From Cryobacterium sp. PH31-L1 (GTDB lineage: Bacteria > Actinomycetota > Actinomycetes > Actinomycetales > Microbacteriaceae), in the NCBI RefSeq assembly GCF_030063145.1, contig NZ_JASISM010000001.1, positions 682,001-746,000 of the forward strand: a stretch of 64,000 nucleotides of DNA. Direction: 5' to 3'. Position numbers and translations under genes: made by a program. The notes under the pieces were generated by a model that saw nothing but the letters and a program-made list of their open reading frames with translations, was not told the origin of the DNA and ran no database searches. Position 1 is the first letter of the stretch. Every line of letters starts with the position of its first letter. Of the stretch, positions 32,341 to 39,847 are shown in pieces.

Positions 32341-33143
32341 AGCTCTCCCTCGGCAAATGGTTGCTGCCCGTCTACAGCGGCCTGGCGCTGCTCTTTCTGA
32401 TGATTCCCATCGGCTACACCTTCGTCTACTCCTTCAACGATTCGCTCAAATCGAACATCACCTGGCGCGGATTCACCTTCGACAAATGGCTCAACGTCTG
32501 CAACGTACAAAACGGCGCCGTCTGCCAGGCCTTCGGCAACAGCTTGTTCATCGGGGCCGTAGCCACGGTTGTCGCGACCACCCTCGGCACCATGATCGCG
32601 ATCGCCATCGTGCGCTACCGATTCAAGTTTCGGTCCCAGACCAGCCTGCTGCTGTTTCTGCCGATGGCCACCCCGGAGGTCGTGCTCGGCGCCGGTCTGG
32701 CGGCCCAGTTTCTATCGCTTGGTGTGCCGAAGGACATGCTGACGATCATTCTGGCACACACCATGTTCTGCATCAGCTTCGTCGTGGTCACCGTGAAGGC
32801 GCGGGTGGCGAGCCTCGACCCGGCGCTGGAAGAGGCCGGCCGTGACCTGTACGGCTCCGCCTGGCAGGTGTTCGCGCGCATCACTTTTCCGCTGCTGCTG
32901 CCCGGCATTCTCGCGGCGGCACTGCTGTCGTTCGCGTTGTCGTTTGACGACTTCATCATCACGAACTTCAACTCCGGGGCGGTGACGACGTTCCCCAAAT
33001 ACATCTACATTTCAGCGGCACGCGGAATTCCGGCGGAGGCCAACGTGCTCGCGTCGGCCGTGTTCATTCTCGCGCTGGTCGTGGTCGTGACGGTGCAGGT
33101 GTCCGGGGCGGCGAAGGCGCGGCGATTGGCCAAGCTCACCTGA
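32337..33143 (+). CDS. potC: Polyamine ABC transporter permease PotC
   Basis: A 268-residue permease partner of PotB with six membrane helices. The EAA loop reads EAGRDLYGSAWQVFARITFPLLLPGI, and the later DDFIITNFNSGAVTTFPKYIY is typical of PotC. GTG 32337 overlaps the potB stop (GTGA). A gap of only 7 nt separates it from the decayed kinase gene. Confidence 0.93.
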   Translation: MKLSLGKWLLPVYSGLALLFLMIPIGYTFVYSFNDSLKSNITWRGFTFDKWLNVCNVQNGAVCQAFGNSLFIGAVATVVATTLGTMIAIAIVRYRFKFRSQTSLLLFLPMATPEVVLGAGLAAQFLSLGVPKDMLTIILAHTMFCISFVVVTVKARVASLDPALEEAGRDLYGSAWQVFARITFPLLLPGILAAALLSFALSFDDFIITNFNSGAVTTFPKYIYISAARGIPAEANVLASAVFILALVVVVTVQVSGAAKARRLAKLT

Positions 33144-33150
33144 ACGCCCA

Positions 33151-33549
33151 GTGAGATCCTTCGAGCTTGTGATCAACCGGGCGGCCGGCCAGCCCGCGGC
33201 CGCCGGCCGGGGCCTCGAGGTGGCGCGGCACCTGCGTGATGCTGGCGCCGGGGTAACCGTCACCCACACGCGCAGCGCCGCGCACGGTCGCCAACTGGCG
33301 ACCGAAGCCGCCGGCCGGGGCGATATCGTTGTCGCGGTTGTCGCGGTTGTCGCGGTTGGCACCGTCGGTGCCCTGGCGGGTGCTGTCGTCGCTGCGGGCG
33401 GAACCCTGGGGCTGGTACCGCTGGGTCGGGGAAATGACTTTGCGCCAGCTCGGCATCCCCGGCGACGCTGCGGCGGTCGCCCGTTACTGTTTCATGCCGC
33501 CGTGCGACCGGGCGCACTCAACGTGATCGCGCCCGGCGGGTCTCGCTAA
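33151..33549 (+). pseudogene. Decayed diacylglycerol/lipid kinase (DAGK_cat) remnant
   Basis: The 5' part reads as an LCB5/DagK-type catalytic domain: FELVINRAAGQPAA, then HTRSAAHGRQLATEAAGRGD, and LGLVPLGRGNDFA. The essential GGDGT nucleotide-binding motif is replaced by a run of Val/Ala encoded by three GTTGTCGCG repeats (33328-33354). After GRGNDFA the homologous continuation RQLGIPGDAAAVARYC lies in another frame (about 33438-33490), so a frameshift has occurred. Only about 130 of the normal 300 or so residues remain. The remnant now ends against the convergent asparaginase gene. Confidence 0.8.
33328..33354 (+). repeat. 9-bp tandem repeat (GTTGTCGCG x3)
   Basis: Three exact copies of GTTGTCGCG, followed by a partial copy (GTTGGCACC). 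It replaces the GGDGT motif of the lipid-kinase remnant and is probably a slippage expansion. Confidence 0.85.
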
Positions 33550-34538
33550 ATATAGCTGGCGCGAATCTCTCCGACTGGACGGCCGCCGCCGGTCATCGTG
33601 AGGCCGAGCTCGGGAAGCAACTGCGCGACATCCGCTCGCTGGATCGCCCCAGCATCCGCCAGCAGGCTGAGCGCAACCGCAGCGGCGGCCCGGAGATTGC
33701 CGTCGAGTATCTTCAGCGCGACGGTGGTACCGTTTTCCGCGGCTGCGACCATGATTCCCTCCGCGCCACCCTTCATGAACAGACCGAGCCGGTCGATCAC
33801 GATGCTGTCGGAGTGACCCGGTCCGGCGACCACCCAGCCGTTGGCGCGCACCGCTTCGGCCAGAAATCCGGCCTCGCGGTAGATCGCAAAGGGGGAGTTG
33901 GACTTGCTGGTGGCGATGCGTGCGATACCGCGAGCCAACCCCGTGAGGGAGATCGCGTGCACCGGGGCGCCGCAGCCGTCGACGCCGGAGGCGACCGGCC
34001 GTTCGCCGGTGAAGCGTTCGAGCACATCGAGAATGCGCTTTTGCAGCGGATGCGCCGGGTCCAGATAGCCGTCCAGCGCCCAGCCGTTCTGCTGGCAGGC
34101 CACGAGCATAGCCGCGTGCTTGCCCGAGCACTCCATGTACACCGGTGCCTTGGTGGCGCCGAGGCGCACGAGCGCATCTCGGGCGGCGGAGTCGATCGGC
34201 CAGGCAGCAGGGCAGGCGAGGGCCGTCTCCGGCACTCCGGCCCGGGAGAGCAGCCCGCGAACGAGTTCGATGTGCGCAGCGGTGCCGCTGTGACTCGCGG
34301 TCGCGATGGCGGCATCCGCTCCCCGCAGGGCGGCGCCACTGGCCATGACGGCGACGGCCTGGAACGGTTTCATTGCCGAGCGCGGAAAGACGGGGCTGGT
34401 GACATCGCCGAGCGCCCGAAGGACTTCGCCGTTGGTGCCGAGCACGATCGCCGAACCGGCGTGACGGGATTCGACGAAGCCGCTGCGCTCAACAACGGCG
34501 AGCTCGACGGAATCGTCGACCGTAAAGGTTTCAGTCAC
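33546..34538 (-). CDS. L-asparaginase II family protein
   Basis: A 330-residue protein of the asparaginase II family (AnsA-like, PF06089), distinct from the classical AnsB fold. Family motifs include RSAMKPFQA, SHSGTAAHIELVRGLL, MECSGKHAAML, DGCGAPVHA and a GGGRPVGEIRA C-terminus. It would release ammonia from asparagine. GTG 34538 follows the gabT stop by 5 nt, so the two are probably cotranscribed. It has no signal peptide. Confidence 0.88.
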   Translation of the reverse strand: MTETFTVDDSVELAVVERSGFVESRHAGSAIVLGTNGEVLRALGDVTSPVFPRSAMKPFQAVAVMASGAALRGADAAIATASHSGTAAHIELVRGLLSRAGVPETALACPAAWPIDSAARDALVRLGATKAPVYMECSGKHAAMLVACQQNGWALDGYLDPAHPLQKRILDVLERFTGERPVASGVDGCGAPVHAISLTGLARGIARIATSKSNSPFAIYREAGFLAEAVRANGWVVAGPGHSDSIVIDRLGLFMKGGAEGIMVAAAENGTTVALKILDGNLRAAAAVALSLLADAGAIQRADVAQLLPELGLTMTGGGRPVGEIRASYI

Positions 34539-34543
34539 GGTGG

Positions 34544-35920
34544 CTACAGCGTGGCCATGGCGTCGTCGATCACGGAGAGGGCGTCGGCGATGAGGGCATC
34601 GGAAAGCGCGAGACTCGGCAGAAAACGCAGCACGTTGCCGTAGGTTCCGGCGGTGAGCAGCAGCACACCGTGCTGGCCGGCGTAGGTCGAAATCGCGCTC
34701 ACCGCGGCGGCGTTCGGCGCCTTCGTCGTGTCACCGGTACCGGGCTGTACCAGTTCGATCGCCATCATGGCACCGTGGCCGCGAATCTCGCCGATGATGT
34801 CGTACTTGTTCTTGAGCGCGGTCAGGCCCGCGGTGAGGGACTTCTCGATGCGCTGTGCCTCGCCGAGCAGGTTGTTCGCCTCGATCGCGTCGAACACGGC
34901 GATCGCCGCTGCGCAGGAGACCGGGTTGCCACCGAAGGTGCCGCCGAGGCCACCGGGCTGGGAAGCATCCATGATTTCAGCGCGGCCGGTCACTGCGGCG
35001 AGCGGGAAGCCGCCGGCGATGCCTTTGGCGCTGAGCACGAGGTCGGGGATCCAGCCGAAGTGCTCACTCGCGTAGTACTTGCCCGAGCGCGCCATGCCGC
35101 TCTGGATCTCATCGGCGATCATGACGACACCGTTCGCGGTGCACCATTCCTGCAGAGCGGGCAGGTAGCCATCCGCTGGCACCATGAAACCGCCCTCGCC
35201 CTGGATGGGTTCGACGACCAGGCAGGCCAGATCGGATGCCCCGATCACCTTGTCGAGGTAGGCGATAGTGCGGGCCGCCGCCTGGGCACCGGTCAGGCCG
35301 TCGTGATACGGGTAGGAGCTCGGGGCGTGGTAGACATCGCTCGCGAGCGGGCCGTAGCCCGTGGCGTAGGGCATCGCCTTGTAGTTCATGGCCATGGTCA
35401 GCACCGTGCGACCGTGGTAGGCGTGGTCGAGTACGGCCACCGCACGGCGTCCGGTGTACTTGCGGGCGATCTTCACGCCATTCTCGACGGCTTCGGCGCC
35501 GGAGTTGATGAGCACGCTCTTCTTCGGGAAATTGCCAGGGGTGTGCTCGGCGAGCAGCTCCGCGACGCGCACGTACTCTTCGTACGGGGTGACGGTGAAC
35601 AGGGTGTGGATGAAATCCTGGGACTGTTCGATGGCCGCGGCAACGACGCTGGTCTCGGTGTGGCCGATCGTGGTGACGCCGATTCCGGCACCGAGGTCGA
35701 TGAACTGGTTGCCGTCAACATCAACGAGGATCGCCCCGTTGGCCTTGGCAATGTAGACGGGAAGCATGGAGCTGACGCCGTCGGAGACGACCGCTCGACG
35801 CCGCTCCTGCAACGCCGCAGAGATCGGGCCGGGAATGGCCGTGACGATCTTTCGTTCTTGCGCGACGGAGTACGTGGTCGCAGCGGAAGTGGTAGCAGAA
35901 TTTGTGAGGGTGTCAGTCAT
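34544..35920 (-). CDS. gabT: 4-aminobutyrate aminotransferase (copy 1)
   Basis: A 458-residue class III PLP aminotransferase with GabT hallmarks: the PLP Lys in LVLSAKGIAGG, EPIQGEGGFMVP, IADEIQSGMARSG and GGLGGTFGGNP. It converts GABA and 2-oxoglutarate to succinate semialdehyde and glutamate, downstream of the putrescine module at 18270-21746. A TAAAGT hexamer lies 9 nt before the ATG at 35920. It is divergent from the OsmC gene. No succinate semialdehyde dehydrogenase is adjacent. Confidence 0.93.
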   Translation of the reverse strand: MTDTLTNSATTSAATTYSVAQERKIVTAIPGPISAALQERRRAVVSDGVSSMLPVYIAKANGAILVDVDGNQFIDLGAGIGVTTIGHTETSVVAAAIEQSQDFIHTLFTVTPYEEYVRVAELLAEHTPGNFPKKSVLINSGAEAVENGVKIARKYTGRRAVAVLDHAYHGRTVLTMAMNYKAMPYATGYGPLASDVYHAPSSYPYHDGLTGAQAAARTIAYLDKVIGASDLACLVVEPIQGEGGFMVPADGYLPALQEWCTANGVVMIADEIQSGMARSGKYYASEHFGWIPDLVLSAKGIAGGFPLAAVTGRAEIMDASQPGGLGGTFGGNPVSCAAAIAVFDAIEANNLLGEAQRIEKSLTAGLTALKNKYDIIGEIRGHGAMMAIELVQPGTGDTTKAPNAAAVSAISTYAGQHGVLLLTAGTYGNVLRFLPSLALSDALIADALSVIDDAMATL

Positions 35921-36008
35921 GATGCATCCACTTTACCGATCTCATTCCCCACGGGGCTGCTTGTGCTGCCAGAATTGCTGCAGGAGATAGCGATTTCGAG
36001 GGGGAATC

Positions 36009-36491
36009 ATGCTCGGCGAGCACAATTACGCGGTACGGGTCGACTGGACCGGCAATGAGGGCACTGGTACGAGCAACTATCGGGCCTACGGTCGACAGCA
36101 CACGATCACGCCGGTTGGCAGGGGTGCTGAGGTCAAGGCCGTCATCAAGGGATCGAGCGACCCGACTTTTCACGGAAATGCCGAACGCTGGAACCCGGAA
36201 GAGCTGCTGCTCGCCGCGCTCAGCCAGTGCCACATGTTGTCATACCTGCACGTGGCAGTGCGGCACGGGGTGACGGTCACCGCCTACACCGACTCCGCGG
36301 TCGGTGTGATGCGCCAGCGGCCGGGCGGCGGCGGAAGTTTCGCATCCGCTACCCTGCGCCCCCGCGTGACGATCACCGACCCCACCCAGGTTGAATTTGC
36401 GCAGTCGCTGCACGCCGAAGCAGCCCGCGAATGCTTCATCGGAGCCTCGGTGAACTTTCCGGTCGTGCACGAGCCGGTCACGGTCGCCTGA
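36009..36491 (+). CDS. OsmC family protein
   Basis: A 160-residue cytosolic protein of the OsmC/Ohr superfamily of thiol peroxidases. The two redox Cys positions are visible in LSQCHMLSYLH and ARECFIGASVN. Sequence is closer to the YhfA/SACOL-type OsmC group than to Ohr. The ATG at 36009 follows an AGGGGGAA ribosome-binding site. A cloverleaf-like palindromic element starts 33 nt after the stop. Confidence 0.88.
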   Translation: MLGEHNYAVRVDWTGNEGTGTSNYRAYGRQHTITPVGRGAEVKAVIKGSSDPTFHGNAERWNPEELLLAALSQCHMLSYLHVAVRHGVTVTAYTDSAVGVMRQRPGGGGSFASATLRPRVTITDPTQVEFAQSLHAEAARECFIGASVNFPVVHEPVTVA

Positions 36492-36524
36492 GGCCGAGCT
36501 CGCCACCGATTTCATCGCCGAGGT

Positions 36525-36587
36525 GTGAGTTTGAGGACATTTCACCGCTGAAATGGCTCCAAATCACATTTGGCGGCCAAAACTCAC
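36525..36587. repeat. Cloverleaf-type palindromic intergenic element
   Basis: Outer arms GTGAGTTT (36525-36532) and AAACTCAC (36580-36587) are perfectly complementary. Inside lie two independent perfect hairpins: CATTTCA/TGAAATG (36538-36555) and CCAAAT/ATTTGG (36559-36573). The whole 63-nt unit can fold as a three-way junction and is AT-richer than its surroundings. It could be a REP/MITE-like repeat, a small RNA or a terminator for the OsmC gene; there is no poly-U tail. Confidence 0.6.
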
Positions 36588-36698
36588 GGCTCGGCACGGG
36601 CGGTCGAAATTGCGCATGGCGCAGTAGTGCGGTTTGCATAGTAGTGTGGGATCCGTTGAATGCGCGAGCAAACGCTCGAGCCGATGAAGGGGATGCCG

Positions 36699-37058
36699 AT
36701 GGATACCACCCAGTTACTCAAGGGGGTGCTCGACATGGCCGTTCTGGCCGTCATCGTTGACGACGACGGCTACGGCTATGACATTGTGCGCCGATTGCGG
36801 GCCGCCGGACTCGATGAGGTCGGGGACGCGTCGGTTTACGGCACCCTGCGCCGGCTGTACAGCGCGGGGGCGTTGTCGAGCTATGTCGTGCCGTCCGACG
36901 GCGGGCCACACCGTAAGTACTACGGAATGAATGCTAATGGCCGCGCCATGCTCGCCGAACAGCGTGCGAACTGGACTCATTTCGCCGACACCCTCACCCA
37001 GCTGCTCGAGAATCCGCAGCGCTCCGCTCTCCTACCCACGATCGGCGACAAATCATGA
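36699..37058 (+). CDS. PadR family transcriptional regulator (second copy)
   Basis: A 119-residue winged-helix regulator: LLKGVLDMAVLAVI, DGYGYDIVRRL, GDASVYGTLRRLYSAGAL and GPHRKYYGMNANGRAML. I place the start at ATG 36699, 6 nt after AAGGGG; in-frame ATGs at 36684 and 36693 are alternatives. It overlaps the following membrane gene by 4 nt, repeating the PadR-HAAS arrangement of 22707-23620. Upstream, AGTAGTG occurs twice in direct orientation (36623, 36640), possibly an operator. Confidence 0.88.
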   Translation: MDTTQLLKGVLDMAVLAVIVDDDGYGYDIVRRLRAAGLDEVGDASVYGTLRRLYSAGALSSYVVPSDGGPHRKYYGMNANGRAMLAEQRANWTHFADTLTQLLENPQRSALLPTIGDKS

Positions 37059-38170
37059 GCGACACAGCTACGACGCCCCAATCAATTTCTGATTTCGCCC
37101 TGGCCGTGCGAGCAGCCCTGAACGATCTTCCCGCCGATGACGTCGACGACCTCACCGACGGCCTCGAAGCCGACCTCACCGAGCAGGCCGCCGACGTGGA
37201 TGCCGGCGATGCCGCTGCGCCCGGCTTTGACCTCGGCCATCCGGTCGCCTACGCCGACGAGTTGCGCGGTGCTGCCGGGCTTCCGATGCGGGGAGCGACG
37301 CCCGAAGCCCGCGTGCCGCGGCTGCGCCGGCTGCACACCCGGTTCGGTGATGCGCGGGCTGGCGCGGCCCGGCGCATCCGTTCGAGTGCCGCCGGTGCGG
37401 CGGCCCTCGACTTTCTCCTCGCGTTGCGCCCCGCGTGGTGGGTGCTGCGCGGCTGGGTCGTCTATGCGGTCGTCGCAGTCCTCGCAGGTGGCGGGATCAG
37501 CACTGTGCCGACCGATCCACTGAGGTGGGTCGTGCTCACTGCTTTTGTGGTCTTGAGCGTGCAGTGGGGGCGCGGCCGGTGGCTGCCCTGGCATTGGCTT
37601 CCCGGTTTTCGAACCGTGGTCAGCGTGTGCGCGGTTGTCGTTCTGCCGATCGTGCTGTCGGCCACGGCCCACAATGCCGGAGCCCAGAACAGCGCCTACG
37701 TGGATTACAACCCGGCTCCGACTCCCGGACTCCTGCAGAATGGTGAGCAAGTGACGAACGTGTTCGCCTACGACGCCGACGGCCAGCCGCTCACCGACGT
37801 GCAGTTGTTCGACCAGAGCGGCCGCGCGCTCAACGTGGTCAACGACCCGGTCCACACCAAGTACCTGCCGCAGCTTGATTCGGCCGGCGAGCAGGACATG
37901 GTCGTGCCGAGTCTGATGGTGCCGGGCGGCCTCGGCTGGAATGTGTACCCGCTGCGGCTGGTGACTTCCGAAGATGTCGACTACACCTACGACTATCTCG
38001 GTCAGGCCTACCAAGCGGATGCCGCACCCTCGCCTTTCCCGTTCGCCCAGGTGCGGCCGTTGGCTGAAGAGCCGTTGACGGTGTCACCGTCACCGTCACC
38101 GTCACCGTCGCCAACACCGACGCTGATACCAGAACCGACGGCATCCGCTGCACCGGTGGCCGAACCGTGA
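37055..38170 (+). CDS. HAAS-type membrane protein with Pro/Ser-rich tail
   Basis: A 371-residue protein. An N-terminal HAAS-like helical domain (FALAVRAALNDLPADDVDDL, then GHPVAYADELRGAAG) precedes about three membrane helices (residues 128-210) and an extracytoplasmic region of about 120 residues. The C-terminus is an SPSPSPSPSP low-complexity stretch encoded by four TCACCG repeats, then an Ala/Pro tail. Function unknown; it is coupled to the PadR gene by ATGA overlap. Confidence 0.75.
   Translation: MSDTATTPQSISDFALAVRAALNDLPADDVDDLTDGLEADLTEQAADVDAGDAAAPGFDLGHPVAYADELRGAAGLPMRGATPEARVPRLRRLHTRFGDARAGAARRIRSSAAGAAALDFLLALRPAWWVLRGWVVYAVVAVLAGGGISTVPTDPLRWVVLTAFVVLSVQWGRGRWLPWHWLPGFRTVVSVCAVVVLPIVLSATAHNAGAQNSAYVDYNPAPTPGLLQNGEQVTNVFAYDADGQPLTDVQLFDQSGRALNVVNDPVHTKYLPQLDSAGEQDMVVPSLMVPGGLGWNVYPLRLVTSEDVDYTYDYLGQAYQADAAPSPFPFAQVRPLAEEPLTVSPSPSPSPSPTPTLIPEPTASAAPVAEP
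38084..38107 (+). repeat. 6-bp tandem repeat (TCACCG x4)
   Basis: Four copies of TCACCG in frame encode Ser-Pro dipeptides in the C-terminal tail of the HAAS-type protein. Copy number may vary between strains by slippage. Confidence 0.8.
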
Positions 38171-38310
38171 TGCGGCGTGCGGCGGATCTGGTGGCGGTCA
38201 TCAGCCCGTCAGCCATCGACTTGCCGGCGACCAAGTCCGTTGACATCACGGACTGGGTCGGGGCGGACGACGGCCGGTCGGGTGCCAACCTCGACCCTAA
38301 TCGAGCCTAG
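38170..38310 (+). CDS. Small coupled ORF of unknown function
   Basis: A 46-codon frame whose ATG overlaps the previous stop (TGATG), so it could be translated by reinitiation. The product (MRRAADLVAVISPSAIDLPA..., ending in LDPNRA) has no recognisable domain, no membrane helix and several acidic residues. It may be a remnant of a larger gene or chance; codon usage is GC-rich like its neighbours. Low confidence. Confidence 0.25.
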   Translation: MRRAADLVAVISPSAIDLPATKSVDITDWVGADDGRSGANLDPNRA

Positions 38311-38324
38311 GGCGCTGCCGAGCC

Positions 38325-38425
38325 GTGAGTGGTGCTCGCGGCACTCATTAGCGCTCGCGGCACCCGTTGGTAGGGGTGCCACGAACGGTAAAGAGTGCCG
38401 CGAGGCGCAGGGCACCGAAACTCAC
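38325..38425. repeat. Nested 101-nt palindromic element between convergent genes
   Basis: Successive complementary blocks nest inward: GTGAGT/ACTCAC, GGTGC/GCACC, CTCGCGGCACTC (38335-38346)/GAGTGCCGCGAG (38393-38404) and GGCACCC (38359-38365)/GGGTGCC (38374-38380). GCTCGCGGCAC is also repeated directly at 38353. The outermost GTGAGT/ACTCAC arms match those of the element at 36525. It lies between convergent transcription units, so it may also terminate them. Confidence 0.6.
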
Positions 38426-38459
38426 TGCTTGGCGACGGCAGACCGGCGACGCGAGCAGT

Positions 38460-39806
38460 TTACGCGGGGTATGCCGCCACGAGGGCGGTCAGGGCCTCTT
38501 CGAGCACGGTCGCGGCGTCATCGATAAGCTCGTCGGAGATCACGACGCTCGGCATGATGCGCAGCACCGAATCCCAGCTACCGGCATCCAACGCGATGAC
38601 CCCGTTCGTGGTGGCGTGTTTGATCACCGCGGTCAGAGCCTCTGGGTAGGGCTTCTTGGTTCCGGGGTGCACGAGCTCGACGCCGAACATTGCACCCTTG
38701 CCGCGTACTTCCCCGACGATGGAGAACTTCTCAGCCCAGTCGCCGATGCGCGCCCAGAGTGCGGCCTCGACTCGCTTGGCCTCACCGAGCAGGTTGTCCC
38801 GATCGATCAGGTTGAACACCGCGAGGGCGGCCGCGGTGGAGACCGGGTTGCCGCCGAAGGTGCCGCCAATGCCGCCGGGCTGCACGGAGTCCATGATGTC
38901 GGCCCGGCCGGTGACGGCGGCCAGCGGGAAGCCGCCGGCGATGCCCTTGGCAGTGGTGACAAGGTCGGGCACGACGTCGTGGTGCTCGATCGAGTACCAG
39001 ACTCCGGTGCGGGCGATGCCGGCTTGAATCTCATCGGCGACGAAGACGATGCCGTTTTCGGTGCAGAATTCGCGAATGCGCTTGAAGTAACCGGGCGCGG
39101 GGATGACGATGCCGCCGTCGCCCTGGATCGGCTCGACGAAGAACGCTGCGATCTCGGTGGCACCGATGTGGGTGTTGATGTAGTCGATCGTCTTCTCGGC
39201 CGCTTCGAGACCGCTCAGGCCGTCGCGGAACGGGTAGCTCGTCGGCACACTGTAGATCTCGCCGGGGAACGGGCCCATTCCAGCGCGTTCCGGCCAGGGC
39301 CGGTAGGTCATCGTCATGGTGAGGTTGGTGCGACCGTGGAAGGCGTGGTCGAGGGCCACGATGGCACGGCGGCCGGTGAACTTGCGGGCGATCTTCACCG
39401 CGTTCTCCACCGCTTCCGCGCCGGTGTTCACGAGCACCGAGTGCTTCTCGAAGTCGCCGGGGGTGATCTGGCTAAGTTTCTCGGCGACCGCCACGTAGTT
39501 CTCGTAGGGCGTGACCGTGAAGAGGGTGTGGGTCAGTTTCGCTGCCTGAGCGGATGCTGCCGCCGCGACCTCCGGATGCGCGTGACCGATCGTGGTCACC
39601 CCGATACCGCAGCCGAGGTCGATGATCTGGTTGCCGTCAACGTCGACCAGAATCGCTCCGGCGCCGTGGTCCATGTAAATGTTGGCGAGCGTTCCGGCAC
39701 CGCGGGCCACCGTTTTCTCTCGCCTGGCCTGAAGCTCGACCGACTTGGGGCCGGGAAGAGCCGTCACGAGCTTGCGTTTCTGGGGCACCGAATACGTAAC
39801 AGTCAT
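38460..39806 (-). CDS. 4-aminobutyrate aminotransferase family protein (copy 2)
   Basis: A 448-residue class III PLP aminotransferase. The PLP Lys is in LVTTAKGIAGG; EPIQGDGGIVIPA, FVADEIQAGIARTG and GGIGGTFGGNP match GabT. It shares the layout and opening pattern (YSVPQKRKLVTALPGPKS) with the copy at 34544 and they look like diverged paralogues. TAGGCT lies 6 nt before ATG 39806, suggesting independent, leaderless expression. The substrate may be GABA or another omega-amino acid. Confidence 0.9.
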   Translation of the reverse strand: MTVTYSVPQKRKLVTALPGPKSVELQARREKTVARGAGTLANIYMDHGAGAILVDVDGNQIIDLGCGIGVTTIGHAHPEVAAAASAQAAKLTHTLFTVTPYENYVAVAEKLSQITPGDFEKHSVLVNTGAEAVENAVKIARKFTGRRAIVALDHAFHGRTNLTMTMTYRPWPERAGMGPFPGEIYSVPTSYPFRDGLSGLEAAEKTIDYINTHIGATEIAAFFVEPIQGDGGIVIPAPGYFKRIREFCTENGIVFVADEIQAGIARTGVWYSIEHHDVVPDLVTTAKGIAGGFPLAAVTGRADIMDSVQPGGIGGTFGGNPVSTAAALAVFNLIDRDNLLGEAKRVEAALWARIGDWAEKFSIVGEVRGKGAMFGVELVHPGTKKPYPEALTAVIKHATTNGVIALDAGSWDSVLRIMPSVVISDELIDDAATVLEEALTALVAAYPA

Positions 39807-39818
39807 TGCTCCAGCCTA
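39807..39818 (-). promoter_or_regulatory. Leaderless -10 of aminotransferase copy 2
   Basis: TAGGCT (minus strand, 39818-39813), then 6 nt and ATG 39806. It is the same hexamer as at mdh. Confidence 0.5.
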
Positions 39819-39847
39819 TGACCGCCGGGCCGACGGCAAGACCGCGG

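Noticed and set aside
38084..38107. Short regular repeats as a possible CRISPR
   Set aside because: The 6-bp units are contiguous, in frame and encode Ser-Pro repeats of a membrane protein; there are no spacers or cas genes.
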